Origin: Stenotrophomonas maltophilia
GTDB lineage: Bacteria; Pseudomonadota; Gammaproteobacteria; Xanthomonadales; Xanthomonadaceae
Assembly (NCBI RefSeq): GCF_002138415.1
Contig: NZ_CP015612.1
Coordinates: forward strand, 2,024,001-2,088,000
Direction of reading: 5' to 3'
DNA length: 64,000 bases
Within the stretch, counting starts at the first letter, position 1. Each line of letters starts with the position of its first letter. Made by a program: the position numbers and the translations under genes. Shown piece by piece: positions 1 to 8,667 of this stretch. Under the pieces are notes generated by a model that had not been told where the DNA came from, ran no database searches, and worked only from the letters and a program-made list of their open reading frames with translations.

Positions 1-1
1 G

Positions 2-817
2 ATCGTTGACGTCGGCGCCGACGAGGTGTTGGCCAGCGAAGCGGGCTGCCTGACCGGCAAGAACATGGACGGTACGCCGTGGGCCAATCCGGCTGGCGGC
101 GAGTACTGCGCCGGCATCCTGGCCCGCGTGAACCGTGACAGCAACGGCCGCCTGGTATCGATCGAGCGCGGCCCGTTCAACCTGGCCAGCCGAGAAGTGC
201 GCGGTATCGACCTGACCGCGCGCTACCGGCTGGAGACCGCGCAGTGGGGCAGCTTCCAGTTGGGTGTGAACTACACCAACCAGATCTCGACCAAGGAACA
301 GCGTTACGCCAACGACCCGAACCCGGAACGCCGTGACCGCGACCTGCGCAGCAAGCTGCGCGCGAGCCTGGCCTGGCAGCGCGGCAACTGGAATGCCAAT
401 GTCTATGCCGACCGTATCGGTTCGGTCCCGGGCGTGCGCTATCACTGGGGCACTGACCGCCTGGACAACCCCGGTGGCTGCCTGCCGTTCGCCGATGGCT
501 ACGTGCCCAGCGACAGCCCGTCGCTGAACTGCCTGGAGCCGGTGCGGTTGCCGGATGGTTCGGTGAACCCGAATCCCAACGCCGGCCAGCAGACGGCGCG
601 CTACTACGGGCGGGTCGGGCCGTTCATCACCTGGAACTTCAACGTGGGCTACCAGTTGACCGAGCACGCCAAGGTCAACGTATACGTCAACAACGCGTTC
701 AACTCGGCCAGCTGGAACCACAAGGACCCGTACAAGCTGGACTACGATTTCGCCCCGACCCGGTTGCTGGGCGCGGTCGGCCGCGAGTTCGCGCTGGAGT
801 ATGTGTTCACCTTCTGA
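2..817 (+). CDS. TonB-dependent receptor, C-terminal part (5' end outside window)
   Basis: The reading frame is already open at the window edge, so only the C-terminal ~270 residues are present. The visible part alternates aromatic and polar residues like the strands of an outer-membrane beta-barrel, for example [26 protein letters not shown] and [23 protein letters not shown]. It ends in ALEYVFTF, with the terminal phenylalanine expected of the BAM assembly signal. [12 protein letters not shown] followed by late short hairpins is typical of TonB-dependent receptors of Xanthomonadaceae. The substrate cannot be told from this fragment. It lies in the same direction as copA but is separated from it by a SMAG hairpin and the CueR promoter, so it is probably a separate unit. 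Confidence 0.8.
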   Translation: MVDVGADEVLASEAGCLTGKNMDGTPWANPAGGEYCAGILARVNRDSNGRLVSIERGPFNLASREVRGIDLTARYRLETAQWGSFQLGVNYTNQISTKEQRYANDPNPERRDRDLRSKLRASLAWQRGNWNANVYADRIGSVPGVRYHWGTDRLDNPGGCLPFADGYVPSDSPSLNCLEPVRLPDGSVNPNPNAGQQTARYYGRVGPFITWNFNVGYQLTEHAKVNVYVNNAFNSASWNHKDPYKLDYDFAPTRLLGAVGREFALEYVFTF

Positions 818-831
818 GGAGGGTTGCAGGC

Positions 832-858
832 GGTACGCCGGGCATGGCCCGGCGCTAC
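832..858. repeat. SMAG/REP-like GTAG hairpin downstream of the receptor
   Basis: GC-rich hairpin (CGCCGGGC / GCCCGGCG) whose minus-strand end reads GTAGCGCCGGG. This is the GTAG-ended hairpin class known as SMAG in Stenotrophomonas. It probably marks the 3' end of the receptor transcript. Confidence 0.6.
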
Positions 859-882
859 CGGTCGGTCCCGGGGCGACTGGAT

Positions 883-913
883 TTGACCTTCCCACGATGG
901 CAAGGTTTAGCCT
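883..913 (+). promoter_or_regulatory. CueR-type promoter/operator of copA
   Basis: The -35 element TTGACC (883-888) and the -10 element TAGCCT (908-913) are separated by 19 bp, the overlong spacer that MerR-family activators untwist. The spacer carries the dyad ACCTTCC...GGCAAGGT (886-906). From memory, the arrangement nearly matches the E. coli copA promoter. Transcription would start near 920, which excludes the in-frame ATG at 897 and supports the start at 948. Confidence 0.88.
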
Positions 914-947
914 GTCCGCATCCAGAAGGAACCCCGGGAATCCGATC

Positions 948-3449
948 ATGACCACGCCCCGCGCCATTGCAATCCCCGCCAGCTCGGCCACCATCAGCCT
1001 GCCCATCGATGGCATGACCTGCGCCAGCTGTGTGGGCAGGGTCGAAGCGGCACTGTCCAAGGTTGAAGGCGTGGGCAGCGTCTCGGTCAACCTGGCCACC
1101 GAACGTGCGGATATCCGTACGTCCGGCCCGGTCGATCGTGCCGCGCTGATCCAGGCGGTGGAGCGGGTGGGCTATGACGTGCCAGCCGGCACCACCGAGT
1201 TGTCGGTCGAGGGCATGACCTGCGCGTCCTGCGTGGGCCGCGTCGAGCGCGCGCTGCTGGCGGTACCGGGCGTCAGCCAGGCCAGCGTCAACCTGGCCAC
1301 CGAACGCGCCACGGTGCGTGGCGTGGCCGATGTTGCAGCGCTGGTCGCCGCCATCGACAAAGCCGGCTATGACGCACGCGTGATCGAGGCGGGTGTGCGG
1401 TCCGATGATGAGGCCGCCGAAAAGAAGGATGCCGAGCGCGCTGAACTGAAACGCGACCTGATCGTGGCGACCGTGCTGGCGCTGCCGGTGTTCGTGCTGG
1501 AGATGGGTTCGCATCTGATTCCCGGCATGCACGAATGGGTGATGGGCACCATCGGCATGCAGACCAGCTGGTATCTGCAGTTCGTGCTGACCGCACTGGT
1601 GCTGGCCATTCCGGGTCGCCGTTTCTACCAGAAGGGGTTCCCGGCGCTGCTGCGGCTTGCGCCGGACATGAATTCACTGGTGGCGGTGGGCACCGCTGCG
1701 GCGTTCGGCTATTCGGTGGTAGCGACCTTTGCACCGCGGCTGTTGCCGCCGGGCACGGTGAACGTCTACTACGAAGCGGCAGCGGTGATCGTCGCGCTGA
1801 TCCTGCTCGGCCGCTTCCTTGAGGCGCGCGCGAAGGGCCGCACCTCCGAGGCGATCAAGCGCCTGGTCAACCTGCAGGCCAAGGTCGCGCATGTGATCCG
1901 TGACGGCCGCACGATCGAGATTCCGGTCAACGAGGTTCTGAGCGGCGATGTGGTGGAAGTGCGCCCGGGCGAGCGCGTGCCGGTCGATGGCGAGGTGGTC
2001 GAAGGTCGCAGCTATATCGACGAGTCGATGATCAGTGGCGAACCGATTCCGGTGGAGAAGCAGCCGGGCAGCAGCGTGGTGGGCGGCACGGTCAACCAGA
2101 AAGGCGCACTGACCGTGCGTGCCACGGCGGTGGGCGCGCAGACCATGCTGGCGCAGATCATCCGCATGGTCGAACAGGCCCAGGGTTCCAAGCTGCCGAT
2201 CCAGGCGGTGGTCGACAAGGTCACCCTTTGGTTCGTGCCGGCGGTGATGATGGCCGCACTGGCGACCTTCGCCGTCTGGCTGATCTTCGGCCCATCGCCG
2301 GCGCTGAGCTTCGCGCTGGTCAATGCGGTGGCGGTACTGATCATTGCCTGCCCGTGTGCAATGGGTCTGGCCACGCCGACGTCGATCATGGTCGGTACCG
2401 GCCGTGGCGCCGAGATGGGCGTGCTGTTCCGCAAGGGTGAAGCACTGCAGTTGCTCAAGGACGCGCAGGTGGTGGCGGTGGACAAGACCGGCACGCTGAC
2501 CGAAGGCCGCCCGCGCCTGACCGACCTGGAGATCGCCGACGGCTTTGATCGCGCCACGGTGCTGGCCGCGGTCGCCACCGTGGAATCCCGTTCGGAGCAT
2601 CCGATCGCCCGTGCCATTGTCGATGCAGCCACCGAGCAGGGCCTCGCGCTTCCGTCGATGATGGATTTCGAGTCGGTCACCGGCATGGGCGTGCGCGCCA
2701 GCGTAAACGGCGCACGGGTGGAGGTCGGTGCCGATCGTTTCATGCGTGATCTTGGCGTGGATATCACCGCGTTTGCGGCGTTGGCGGCCGAACTCGGCGC
2801 GCAGGGCAAGTCCCCGTTGTACGCCGCCATCGATGGACGCCTGGCCGCGATCATCGCGGTGTCCGATCCGATCAAGCCGAGTACACCGGCGGCGATCGCG
2901 GCGCTGCACCAGTTGGGCCTGAAGGTGGCGATGATCACCGGTGACAATGCCGGCACCGCGCAGGCGATCGCACGCCAGCTCGGCATCGATGAAGTGGTGG
3001 CCGAGGTGCTGCCGGAAGGCAAGGTCGAAGCGGTGCGGCGCCTGAAGGCCACGCATGGCCACGTCGCCTTTGTCGGCGATGGCATCAACGATGCGCCGGC
3101 GCTGGCCGAGGCTGATGTTGGCCTGGCGATCGGGACCGGCACCGATATCGCGGTGGAGTCGGCCGATGTAGTGCTGATGTCGGGTAACCTGCAGGGCGTG
3201 CCGAATGCCATCGCGCTGTCGAAGGCAACGCTGGGCAACATCCGGCAGAACCTGTTCTGGGCCTTCGCCTATAACACCGCACTGATTCCGGTGGCGGCCG
3301 GCGTGCTGTACCCGGTCTGGGGTGTGCTGCTCTCGCCGGTGTTCGCCGCCGGTGCGATGGCGCTGTCCAGCGTGTTCGTGCTGGGCAACGCGCTGCGCCT
3401 GCGCCGCTTCCAGCCGCCGATGGCGGAGGCCCTCCCCGCGACCCATTGA
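948..3449 (+). CDS. copA: Copper-exporting P1B-type ATPase CopA
   Basis: The 833-residue inner-membrane pump exports Cu(I) from the cytoplasm using ATP. Two N-terminal heavy-metal-binding domains each carry GMTCASC (about residues 22-28 and 89-95). The transmembrane Cu(I) motif CPC is at 468-470. The phosphorylation motif DKTGT begins at Asp512. The SEHPIARA (HP) motif and the GDGIND hinge follow, and eight membrane segments are expected. The start at 948 is preferred because the CueR promoter places the transcript start near 920; an upstream ATG at 897 lies inside the operator. The gene ends 11 bp before cueR, so pump and regulator probably share a transcript. Length and motifs are normal for the family. 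Confidence 0.96.
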   Translation: MTTPRAIAIPASSATISLPIDGMTCASCVGRVEAALSKVEGVGSVSVNLATERADIRTSGPVDRAALIQAVERVGYDVPAGTTELSVEGMTCASCVGRVERALLAVPGVSQASVNLATERATVRGVADVAALVAAIDKAGYDARVIEAGVRSDDEAAEKKDAERAELKRDLIVATVLALPVFVLEMGSHLIPGMHEWVMGTIGMQTSWYLQFVLTALVLAIPGRRFYQKGFPALLRLAPDMNSLVAVGTAAAFGYSVVATFAPRLLPPGTVNVYYEAAAVIVALILLGRFLEARAKGRTSEAIKRLVNLQAKVAHVIRDGRTIEIPVNEVLSGDVVEVRPGERVPVDGEVVEGRSYIDESMISGEPIPVEKQPGSSVVGGTVNQKGALTVRATAVGAQTMLAQIIRMVEQAQGSKLPIQAVVDKVTLWFVPAVMMAALATFAVWLIFGPSPALSFALVNAVAVLIIACPCAMGLATPTSIMVGTGRGAEMGVLFRKGEALQLLKDAQVVAVDKTGTLTEGRPRLTDLEIADGFDRATVLAAVATVESRSEHPIARAIVDAATEQGLALPSMMDFESVTGMGVRASVNGARVEVGADRFMRDLGVDITAFAALAAELGAQGKSPLYAAIDGRLAAIIAVSDPIKPSTPAAIAALHQLGLKVAMITGDNAGTAQAIARQLGIDEVVAEVLPEGKVEAVRRLKATHGHVAFVGDGINDAPALAEADVGLAIGTGTDIAVESADVVLMSGNLQGVPNAIALSKATLGNIRQNLFWAFAYNTALIPVAAGVLYPVWGVLLSPVFAAGAMALSSVFVLGNALRLRRFQPPMAEALPATH

Positions 3450-3460
3450 AGGAGAACCGC

Positions 3461-3916
3461 ATGAACATCGGTGAAGCTGCCAAGGCGTCCAGCGTGTCGG
3501 CGAAAATGATCCGCTACTACGAACAGATCGGCCTGATTCCTGCGGCCGATCGCACCGAGTCCGGCTACCGGGCATATTCGCAGGCGGACATCCACCGCCT
3601 GCGCTTCATTCGGCGGGCGCGCGATCTTGGCTTCCAGGTGGCCGAGATCACCGATCTGCTCGGCCTGTGGAACGACACCTCGCGGCACAGTGCCGACGTC
3701 AAGCATCTTGCCGAACAGCACATCGCCGACCTGGAGCAGCGTATCGAAAGCATGCGGCAGATGGCCGACACGCTGAAGTCGTTGATCAGCTGCTGTGCGG
3801 GCGATGAGCGCCCGGAATGCCCGATTCTGCAGCGGCTGGGCGAGGACGAAGAGACCCTGGCACCGCCGGAGACCGCGAAGACCGGTGCAGTACGGCGCCG
3901 CACGCACAAGCACTGA
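3461..3916 (+). CDS. cueR: Copper-responsive MerR-family activator CueR
   Basis: A 151-residue MerR-type regulator. The winged helix-turn-helix is at residues 1-70 (MNIGEAAKASSVSAKMIRYY), followed by a dimerisation coiled coil at about 75-108. The metal loop SCCAGDERPECP has Cys112 and Cys120 at the positions that bind Cu(I) in E. coli CueR; an extra Cys111 precedes them. The start at 3461 follows AAGGAG (3449-3454) with good spacing. It lies 11 bp downstream of copA, and the two CueR-type promoters in the neighbourhood (copA and the chaperone) fit it as the local regulator. The C-terminus is longer and more basic than in E. coli (RRRTHKH). Confidence 0.94.
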   Translation: MNIGEAAKASSVSAKMIRYYEQIGLIPAADRTESGYRAYSQADIHRLRFIRRARDLGFQVAEITDLLGLWNDTSRHSADVKHLAEQHIADLEQRIESMRQMADTLKSLISCCAGDERPECPILQRLGEDEETLAPPETAKTGAVRRRTHKH

Positions 3917-3934
3917 CCTGGCGTTGCATACATG

Positions 3935-3972
3935 AAAAACCCGCCCGGTGCAGCTGCACCGGGCGGGTTTTT
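3935..3972. terminator. Bidirectional rho-independent terminator between cueR and the copper chaperone
   Basis: A perfect GC hairpin (CCCGCCCGGTGCAG / CTGCACCGGGCGGG) is flanked by five A on the left and five T on the right. It can terminate the convergent transcripts from both sides. Confidence 0.92.
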
Positions 3973-3995
3973 CGTTGCAGGCGCAGGCTAGGGGA

Positions 3996-4190
3996 TCAGG
4001 CCGTACGCGGCGGGAAGCCGGCATCGGTCAGTGCCGCCACGATCTGTGATTCGCTGGCCGAGGTCTGCACCTGCACGCGACGGCTGGCCGGATCTGCCTG
4101 CACGCTGGCGTTCGGATCGACCAGCTCGATCGCCTTGGCCACGCTGCGCGCGCAGCCGCCGCAGGTCATGCCTTCCACGTGGAATTCCAT
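3996..4190 (-). CDS. copZ: CopZ-like copper chaperone (heavy-metal-associated domain)
   Basis: A 64-residue single-domain HMA protein with the Cu(I) site MTCGGC (residues 8-13). It is expected to pass copper to CopA in the cytoplasm. The start at 4190 is supported by GGAG (4197-4200) seven bases upstream and by a CueR-type promoter further upstream, which excludes the longer in-frame start at 4232. It is convergent with cueR across a shared terminator. Gene symbol by analogy: the family (COG2608) is clear, the partner is inferred from location and shared regulation. Confidence 0.9.
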   Translation of the reverse strand: MEFHVEGMTCGGCARSVAKAIELVDPNASVQADPASRRVQVQTSASESQIVAALTDAGFPPRTA

Positions 4191-4223
4191 CTGTAGCTCC
4201 TTCGGTGCTCTTGGGGTGGAGCC

Positions 4224-4254
4224 AGTGTGCACCTTCCAACATTGGCAGGGTCAA
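4224..4254 (-). promoter_or_regulatory. CueR-type promoter/operator of the copper chaperone
   Basis: On the minus strand TTGACC (4254-4249) is followed after 19 bp by CACACT (4229-4224). The spacer holds a dyad ACCCTGCC...GGAAGGT (4251-4231). Spacing and half-sites match the copA promoter of this window. The -10 element is weak, as is common for activator-dependent promoters. Confidence 0.78.
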
Positions 4255-4290
4255 GCGCAGGGCTGAACCGAAGAAAAAACACCGATGAAA

Positions 4291-4322
4291 ACGGCAGCCA
4301 CCTGTACCAGCGTGGCTGCCGT
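4291..4322 (-). terminator. Probable terminator of the TonB receptor gene
   Basis: Perfect 11-bp arms ACGGCAGCCAC / GTGGCTGCCGT lie about 70 bp past the receptor stop. On the minus strand they are followed by TTTCATCGGTGTTTTTT. Confidence 0.6.
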
Positions 4323-4390
4323 GGAGGAACGTCCCCGCCAGGGCGGGACGTGGGTTGCACCGGGGCGGGCCCGGGCAATCCGGTGTCGCC

Positions 4391-7300
4391 TTAGAACTTC
4401 CAGGTGGCGCCGAAGTACAGCTGGCGGCCTGCGTAGGTATTGGAGATCAGGCGAGCCTTGGTGTCGCTTCCCAGGTGCACGCGCTGTTCGGACTTGGTGA
4501 CATTGATCACCGAGGCGGTCAGCGTCCAGTCCGGGGTCAGGTTGTAGGCCACGTTAAGGTCCAGCTGGTCATACGGCTCGGTGTAGACGGTGAGGCCATT
4601 GTTGAGCCCACCGACCACCTGGCCGCGACGGTTGAACGAGGCGCGCGCGAGGAACTTCTCGTTCTCGTAGAAGACCGTCACGTTGGCCTGGTTCTTGGCG
4701 CTGCCGACCAGCGGCGAGGAGCCGATTTCCTGGCCGTCCAGAACAATGGAGGCCAGGTTGGTGTCGTTGTAGGTGTAGTTGGCCTGCACGCCGAAGCCGA
4801 AATCGAAGGTGTACTGGCCATACAGCTCGACGCCCTGCGAGACACCATCGCGGCCATTGGCCTGGGTCTCGTAGCGCTGCACGTTCACCGCTTCACCGTT
4901 GATGACCATCGGCGTGTCGCGCACCACCGGCAGGGTGAAGTTGTCCACGTTCTTGCGGAACAGGCCGACGCCGGCGACCGCGCCCGGCTGGAAGTACCAC
5001 TCCAGGCCCAGGTCGAACTGGGTGGCCTTGAACGGTTCCAGCTGCTTGTTGCTGCCCTGGCCAACCCAGCCTGCGGTCGATGCGCCACCGGCAACGCGGC
5101 GATCATTGACATACTCTTCGCTGTAATAGCTCAGTGCACCCGGTGCTGCGATGTCGGTGTAGCCGGGGCGGGCGATCACCTTCGACGCGGCACCGCGCAG
5201 CACCAGCGTATCGGTGATGTCCCAGGCGATGTTGAAGCTCGGCAGCACGTCGGTGTACGTACGGTCCACGCCAATCAGGCTGTAGGTCTTGCTCTGCGCC
5301 AGGTCGTGCGGCAGGCGTACGAAGCCGCTCTCGCAGCTGTAGGTCGGGTAGGCCGCAGCAGCTGGATCGGTACACGCCATCGGCGCGCCGGACGCGTTGT
5401 CCAGGAAGTAGTCGTTGAACTTCTCGATCGAATCGGAAGACTGCGCGAACTGTTTGGTGCGCACCACGCGCACGCCGACGTTGCCGCGCAGACGCTCGGT
5501 GCGGAAGTTGGCCTGGAAGTAGCCCGAGTAGATCTTCTCGTTGACGTTGTAGACGAAGTCTTCCTCGGTGCGGTTGTGCGAACCGCCGTAGGTCTTGTTC
5601 AGGTAGTCGATGTAGGCCGGGTAGTTGATGCCCGGGAACACGTTGGCATTGAAGCCGCCGGCAATGTTGCTGATCGGATTGGACAGGAAGAAGCCCGGCT
5701 GCGCGTCGCCGGCAGTCGGATCGCAGCCACTCTGGTAGCGGCTGTTGTCATAGTCGGCCGGGTCGCGGCCGGGGCACACCCAGTAGGTGTTGCCGGTGTT
5801 GCGGTGGACCTTGCCATCGCGGTACTTGGCACCGAACTGGATCGAGTCCAGCCAGCCCGATTCAAACAGCTTGGTGACGTCGGCCTGGAAATAGTTCTGC
5901 TTGACCTCGGTGCGCTTCCACGACGAATCGGTCGAGCCGGTGTCGACTTCAGCGATGCCGTTCATCAACTGCTGCTGCAGGTCGGGCGAGAAGGTGGCCG
6001 ACGGCGTGCCGGTCAGGTCCCATGCGCTGTACAGGTTGCCCGGCAGGTAATCGTTGCCGACCTTGCGGCGCGGCTTGGCCGACATCCGGAAGTTCATCGA
6101 CGGACCACCTTCGGACCAGGTACGGCCACCGGTGAACGACGCCTTCCACAGCGGGCTGATATCCCAGTCGATGGTGAGGTCAGCGGTCTGCGACAGCGCC
6201 TTTTCCTTGCTGTAGCCACCGGTCAGCTGCGGCGTCGGAACGGTGCAGTCGTCCGGGCCCCAGCCGCCGGGCTGGAGGCCGGCAGCCTTGGCCTGGTCTT
6301 CGCTGCAGTAGTAGGTTTTTCCAGCCAGCTTTTCGAACTGGGCACCGGTGACGGTGTTGCCGCTGGGATCGAAATCCAGGCCATTGAGCAGGCGGCCGCC
6401 GGCCCAGTTTCCGTCGCCGTTGAAGCGGGCCATGCTCCATTCCGGAATCTTCAGCATGTTCTGGGTGTAGTCACCCTGGAGTTCGAAGCGGAAGTAGTTG
6501 GCCGTCATCGTGACGTTGTCGACAGGCTTGAACTGGAAGGTCAGCTGGCCGCCCTTGCGCTCGCGCTTCTCTTCCTTCACTGCGAAGTTGACCGAGGTCG
6601 GCATGAAGAAATCGCTGTAGTTGCCGCCGGTCTGGTTGTTGAAACCGGACTTGCCCCACCAGTAGTGGATGCCATCCTGCGCCTGCACGTTGCCATAGGC
6701 ATCGCGGGCCTTGCCGGCGCCATACCACTGGTAGTCCTCGGTGCTGGCTTCCATGGTGCGGGTGGTGCGCTTCTGCTGCGTCACGCCGATCAGCACGCCG
6801 AAACGCTCGTCCTTGCTGTGCCACGAATACAGGGCCGAGGCCTGCGGGTCGATATCGTGGTGGGTATCGGAGGAGGTGCCCTCAAGCGTGACGAATCCCG
6901 AGTTGGACTCCATGTCCAGCGGACGACGGGTGTGCAGGATGACCGTGCCGCCGATGCCGCCTTCGTCGATGCGTGCTTCCGGCGACTTGAACAGCTCTGC
7001 GCTGGACAGCATGTTCGACGGCAGCAGCGTGTAGTTGAACGACCGGGTGGCTTCGTCGTTGGTTTCCGACGTGGCGACGTAGTTGCCGTTCAACTGGGTC
7101 AGGGTCAGGTCCGGCGCGAGGCCGCGCACGCTGACACTCTTGCCTTCACCGCCGCTGCGGGTGATGACCACGCCGGGCACGCGCTGCAGTGCGTCGGCGA
7201 CGTTCTTGTCGGGGAACTTGCCGACGTCTTCGGCGGTGATCACTTCGACCACCGCGTTGGCATCGCGCTTCTGCTCAAGGCTCTTTTCAATGGCGTAGCG

Positions 7301-7462
7301 GTAGCCGGTGACCTGGACGCTGTCCAGCGTGGTGGCGTCCTGCGTGCCGGTGGACGTGGCCTGCTGCGCGGCGGCGCCAGCCGGAATGACGGCGGCGGCC
7401 AATGCCAGCGCGATGGCCAGTGACAATGCGTCCTGGCCGTGCGTACGTGTTGAATGCTTCAT
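4391..7462 (-). CDS. TonB-dependent receptor of the mannoside utilisation locus
   Basis: Outer-membrane active transporter of about 1,023 residues. The signal peptide (about residues 1-33, ending AAQQA) is followed by the TonB-box region TLDSIQVTGYRYAIEKSL. Next come the plug (DVGKFPDKNVADALQRVPGV, KSVSVRGL) and a 22-strand barrel ending in FGATWKF with terminal Phe. This is the large Xanthomonadaceae receptor class that takes up carbohydrates. The start at 7462 (MKHST) follows AGGGAG with good spacing; the in-frame ATG at 7468 is an alternative. The gene is divergent from GH92 and carries two copies of the locus operator upstream, so its substrate is inferred to be a mannose-containing glycan. 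That inference rests on context, not on the receptor itself. Confidence 0.9.
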   Translation of the reverse strand: MKHSTRTHGQDALSLAIALALAAAVIPAGAAAQQATSTGTQDATTLDSVQVTGYRYAIEKSLEQKRDANAVVEVITAEDVGKFPDKNVADALQRVPGVVITRSGGEGKSVSVRGLAPDLTLTQLNGNYVATSETNDEATRSFNYTLLPSNMLSSAELFKSPEARIDEGGIGGTVILHTRRPLDMESNSGFVTLEGTSSDTHHDIDPQASALYSWHSKDERFGVLIGVTQQKRTTRTMEASTEDYQWYGAGKARDAYGNVQAQDGIHYWWGKSGFNNQTGGNYSDFFMPTSVNFAVKEEKRERKGGQLTFQFKPVDNVTMTANYFRFELQGDYTQNMLKIPEWSMARFNGDGNWAGGRLLNGLDFDPSGNTVTGAQFEKLAGKTYYCSEDQAKAAGLQPGGWGPDDCTVPTPQLTGGYSKEKALSQTADLTIDWDISPLWKASFTGGRTWSEGGPSMNFRMSAKPRRKVGNDYLPGNLYSAWDLTGTPSATFSPDLQQQLMNGIAEVDTGSTDSSWKRTEVKQNYFQADVTKLFESGWLDSIQFGAKYRDGKVHRNTGNTYWVCPGRDPADYDNSRYQSGCDPTAGDAQPGFFLSNPISNIAGGFNANVFPGINYPAYIDYLNKTYGGSHNRTEEDFVYNVNEKIYSGYFQANFRTERLRGNVGVRVVRTKQFAQSSDSIEKFNDYFLDNASGAPMACTDPAAAAYPTYSCESGFVRLPHDLAQSKTYSLIGVDRTYTDVLPSFNIAWDITDTLVLRGAASKVIARPGYTDIAAPGALSYYSEEYVNDRRVAGGASTAGWVGQGSNKQLEPFKATQFDLGLEWYFQPGAVAGVGLFRKNVDNFTLPVVRDTPMVINGEAVNVQRYETQANGRDGVSQGVELYGQYTFDFGFGVQANYTYNDTNLASIVLDGQEIGSSPLVGSAKNQANVTVFYENEKFLARASFNRRGQVVGGLNNGLTVYTEPYDQLDLNVAYNLTPDWTLTASVINVTKSEQRVHLGSDTKARLISNTYAGRQLYFGATWKF

Positions 7463-7513
7463 TCCCATCTCTCCCTCTCTCCTGGATTGATCCGGTGACG
7501 TGGCACGGACAAC

Positions 7514-7527
7514 TTGAATCGATCTAA
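7514..7527. promoter_or_regulatory. LacI-type operator, copy 1 (TTGAATCGATCTAA)
   Basis: A palindrome-like 14-mer centred on CG, 52 bp upstream of the receptor start. The same sequence recurs exactly at 8526-8539 and with one change at 7635-7648, bracketing the divergent receptor and GH92 genes. CG-centred palindromes are usual for LacI-family proteins, and a LacI gene lies at 11230. Confidence 0.75.
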
Positions 7528-7634
7528 TTTGAAGTGACTTGTCGCTATCGCCATGCAGTGGCAGTAGCACCGTGCGCGTGGCCTGGTACGTCCTGTTGCT
7601 GCTCCCCCAACTCCCGGCCATCGCAGTGTCGCTC

Positions 7635-7648
7635 TTGGATCGATCTAA
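7635..7648. promoter_or_regulatory. LacI-type operator, copy 2 (TTGGATCGATCTAA)
   Basis: The second copy, 121 bp from copy 1, differs at one position and is closer to the perfect palindrome TTAGATCGATCTAA. The pair could allow looping over the receptor promoter. Confidence 0.7.
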
Positions 7649-7783
7649 GCGATGGGCGGGCGTTTTTTAGCATGGGTCGCCCGCGGGCGCATGCTGCTCC
7701 GCAATATGGTACTGGCGTGGCGAAGGGATGACGGTTTGCTGAAATCAGTGAAATCGTTTTCGTGCGCAGGGGAGGGGGGGCCG

Positions 7784-8125
7784 GCAGGGCTGCGCCCTGC
7801 ACCTGCTGTGAGCCAGGGCAACAGCCAAAGCCAAAGCCAAAGCGGCTCTGGGTTGTCTGTGTGTTGGGCGGGGCGGTGTCGGATTGCGGGGACGCCGTAA
7901 ACCCCCAGACCGGCCCAGCCGCTGGCGGCTGTGCGTTCGGGCGCTTGCGAAGCAGTGCTTCGCAAGCAAAGCGCCCTCACCCCTGGGGGCTCGATGGCGC
8001 CTTGCGCGTGTGCGCTGTCCTGCGCACACGGCAAGACCGGGGTTGGGCGTCCTGCCCAACCCGCCCGAGGCATGCCTCGGGCCCATGGCGCCAACGGTCC
8101 TGCCAGCCCACATCGCCCCACCCCC
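7784..8125 (-). repeat. Composite palindromic repeat A (expanded copy, reverse orientation)
   Basis: Non-coding, highly structured. In order on the plus strand it has the hairpin GCAGGGCTGCGCCCTGC (7784-7800), a short tract of GCCAAA units (7819-7843), and an imperfect long stem (left arm 7866-7891, right arm about 8098-8120). The stem encloses several extra hairpins, including CGCTTGCGAAGCAGTGCTTCG (split by a short loop), GGTTGGGCGTCCTGCCCAACC and CCCGAGGCATGCCTCGGG. Core words GGCGCCAT, CATCGAGC and ACGGCGTCCCC on the minus strand align with repeats B, C and D, so this looks like the same element with interior insertions. No protein-like ORF is supported. Confidence 0.65.
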
Positions 8126-8175
8126 GACAGTTTCCTGGTGACGGTTGGATAGGTCTTGGAATCACGCGAGGTCAT

Positions 8176-8216
8176 GGGGTCAGATCCGTTTTCCGTTGGA
8201 AAACGGATCTGACCCC
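8176..8216. repeat. GGGGTC palindromic repeat, copy 1
   Basis: Perfect 19-bp arms (GGGGTCAGATCCGTTTTCC and complement) around a 3-nt loop. Related elements lie at 47052-47144 and 53288-53328. It lacks the GTAG end of SMAG and forms a separate interspersed family. Confidence 0.75.
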
Positions 8217-8243
8217 GATTGATTTCGTATCTGACAGAGATTC

Positions 8244-8266
8244 ATCCACGCATGGCGTGGATCTAC
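8244..8266. repeat. SMAG/REP hairpin (minus strand GTAGATCCACGCC...)
   Basis: ATCCACGC / GCGTGGAT hairpin ending in CTAC. Identical in sequence to the elements at 21026-21048 and 59528-59550. It forms the first module of composite repeat B. Confidence 0.75.
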
Positions 8267-8287
8267 AGATCGCGGGAATCTGTCGAA

Positions 8288-8465
8288 GGCGGGGTGGGTC
8301 CGGTTGCGGGGGCGTGAGCCGCATGGATGCGGCGACCGAGCTTACATGGACGTACTTGCAGCGGCCCCCGCAACCGGACCCACCCCGCCTCCCCACAAGA
8401 AAGCAGCTTCTGCTGTTGCCGTTGCTGTTGCTCCAGCTCGGAGCGGGTGCAGGGCGCAGCCCTGC
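8288..8465 (+). repeat. Composite palindromic repeat B
   Basis: Perfect 26-bp arms (8288-8313 and 8364-8389) enclose 50 nt with the hairpin GCCGCATGGATGCGGC (8318-8333) and the core CGAGCTTACATGGACGT. The stem is followed by a TTGCTG/TTGCCG tract (8402-8432) and the hairpin GCAGGGCGCAGCCCTGC (8449-8465). The same modules in the same order occur at 21026-21248. The ORFs crossing it follow its palindromy and are not credible proteins. Confidence 0.7.
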
Positions 8466-8525
8466 CGAACACCCCCCTCTCATGCTGCGCCGCAGAATGC
8501 ATTCGGCTGAACCTGCATGCTCTAC

Positions 8526-8539
8526 TTGAATCGATCTAA
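8526..8539. promoter_or_regulatory. LacI-type operator, copy 3 (TTGAATCGATCTAA)
   Basis: Identical to the copy at 7514-7527. It lies 128 bp upstream of the GH92 start, just after composite repeat B, so GH92 has its own regulated promoter downstream of the repeats. Confidence 0.75.
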
Positions 8540-8667
8540 ATCCACGGTCTGGTGGGTCGGGCGTCATTCCAGGGGGAGCTCCCTGCCAGTCGAGGCAGGG
8601 GCTCAGAGGAACGGTGCCGGATGGCCCCGGCCGCCTGCCTCCGCGTCATCGACTACAGGAACCCGAC

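Noticed and set aside
897..947. Earlier start codon for copA at 897
   Set aside because: It lies inside the CueR operator, upstream of the expected transcript start.
4355..7423. 1,022-codon open frame on the plus strand opposite the TonB receptor
   Set aside because: It is the antisense shadow of a clear receptor gene. It has no domain signature and is rich in Val/Gly/Ala/Arg as expected from reverse-complemented GC-rich coding DNA.
8402..8432. TTGCTG/TTGCCG tract as a CRISPR or coding microsatellite
   Set aside because: Too short, no spacer-repeat alternation, and it recurs only as a module of the composite repeats.
7762..8529. Open frames of 60-255 codons in the 7.7-8.5 kb gap
   Set aside because: They run through palindromic repeats, occur in several frames on both strands, and have no ribosome site or protein-like composition.
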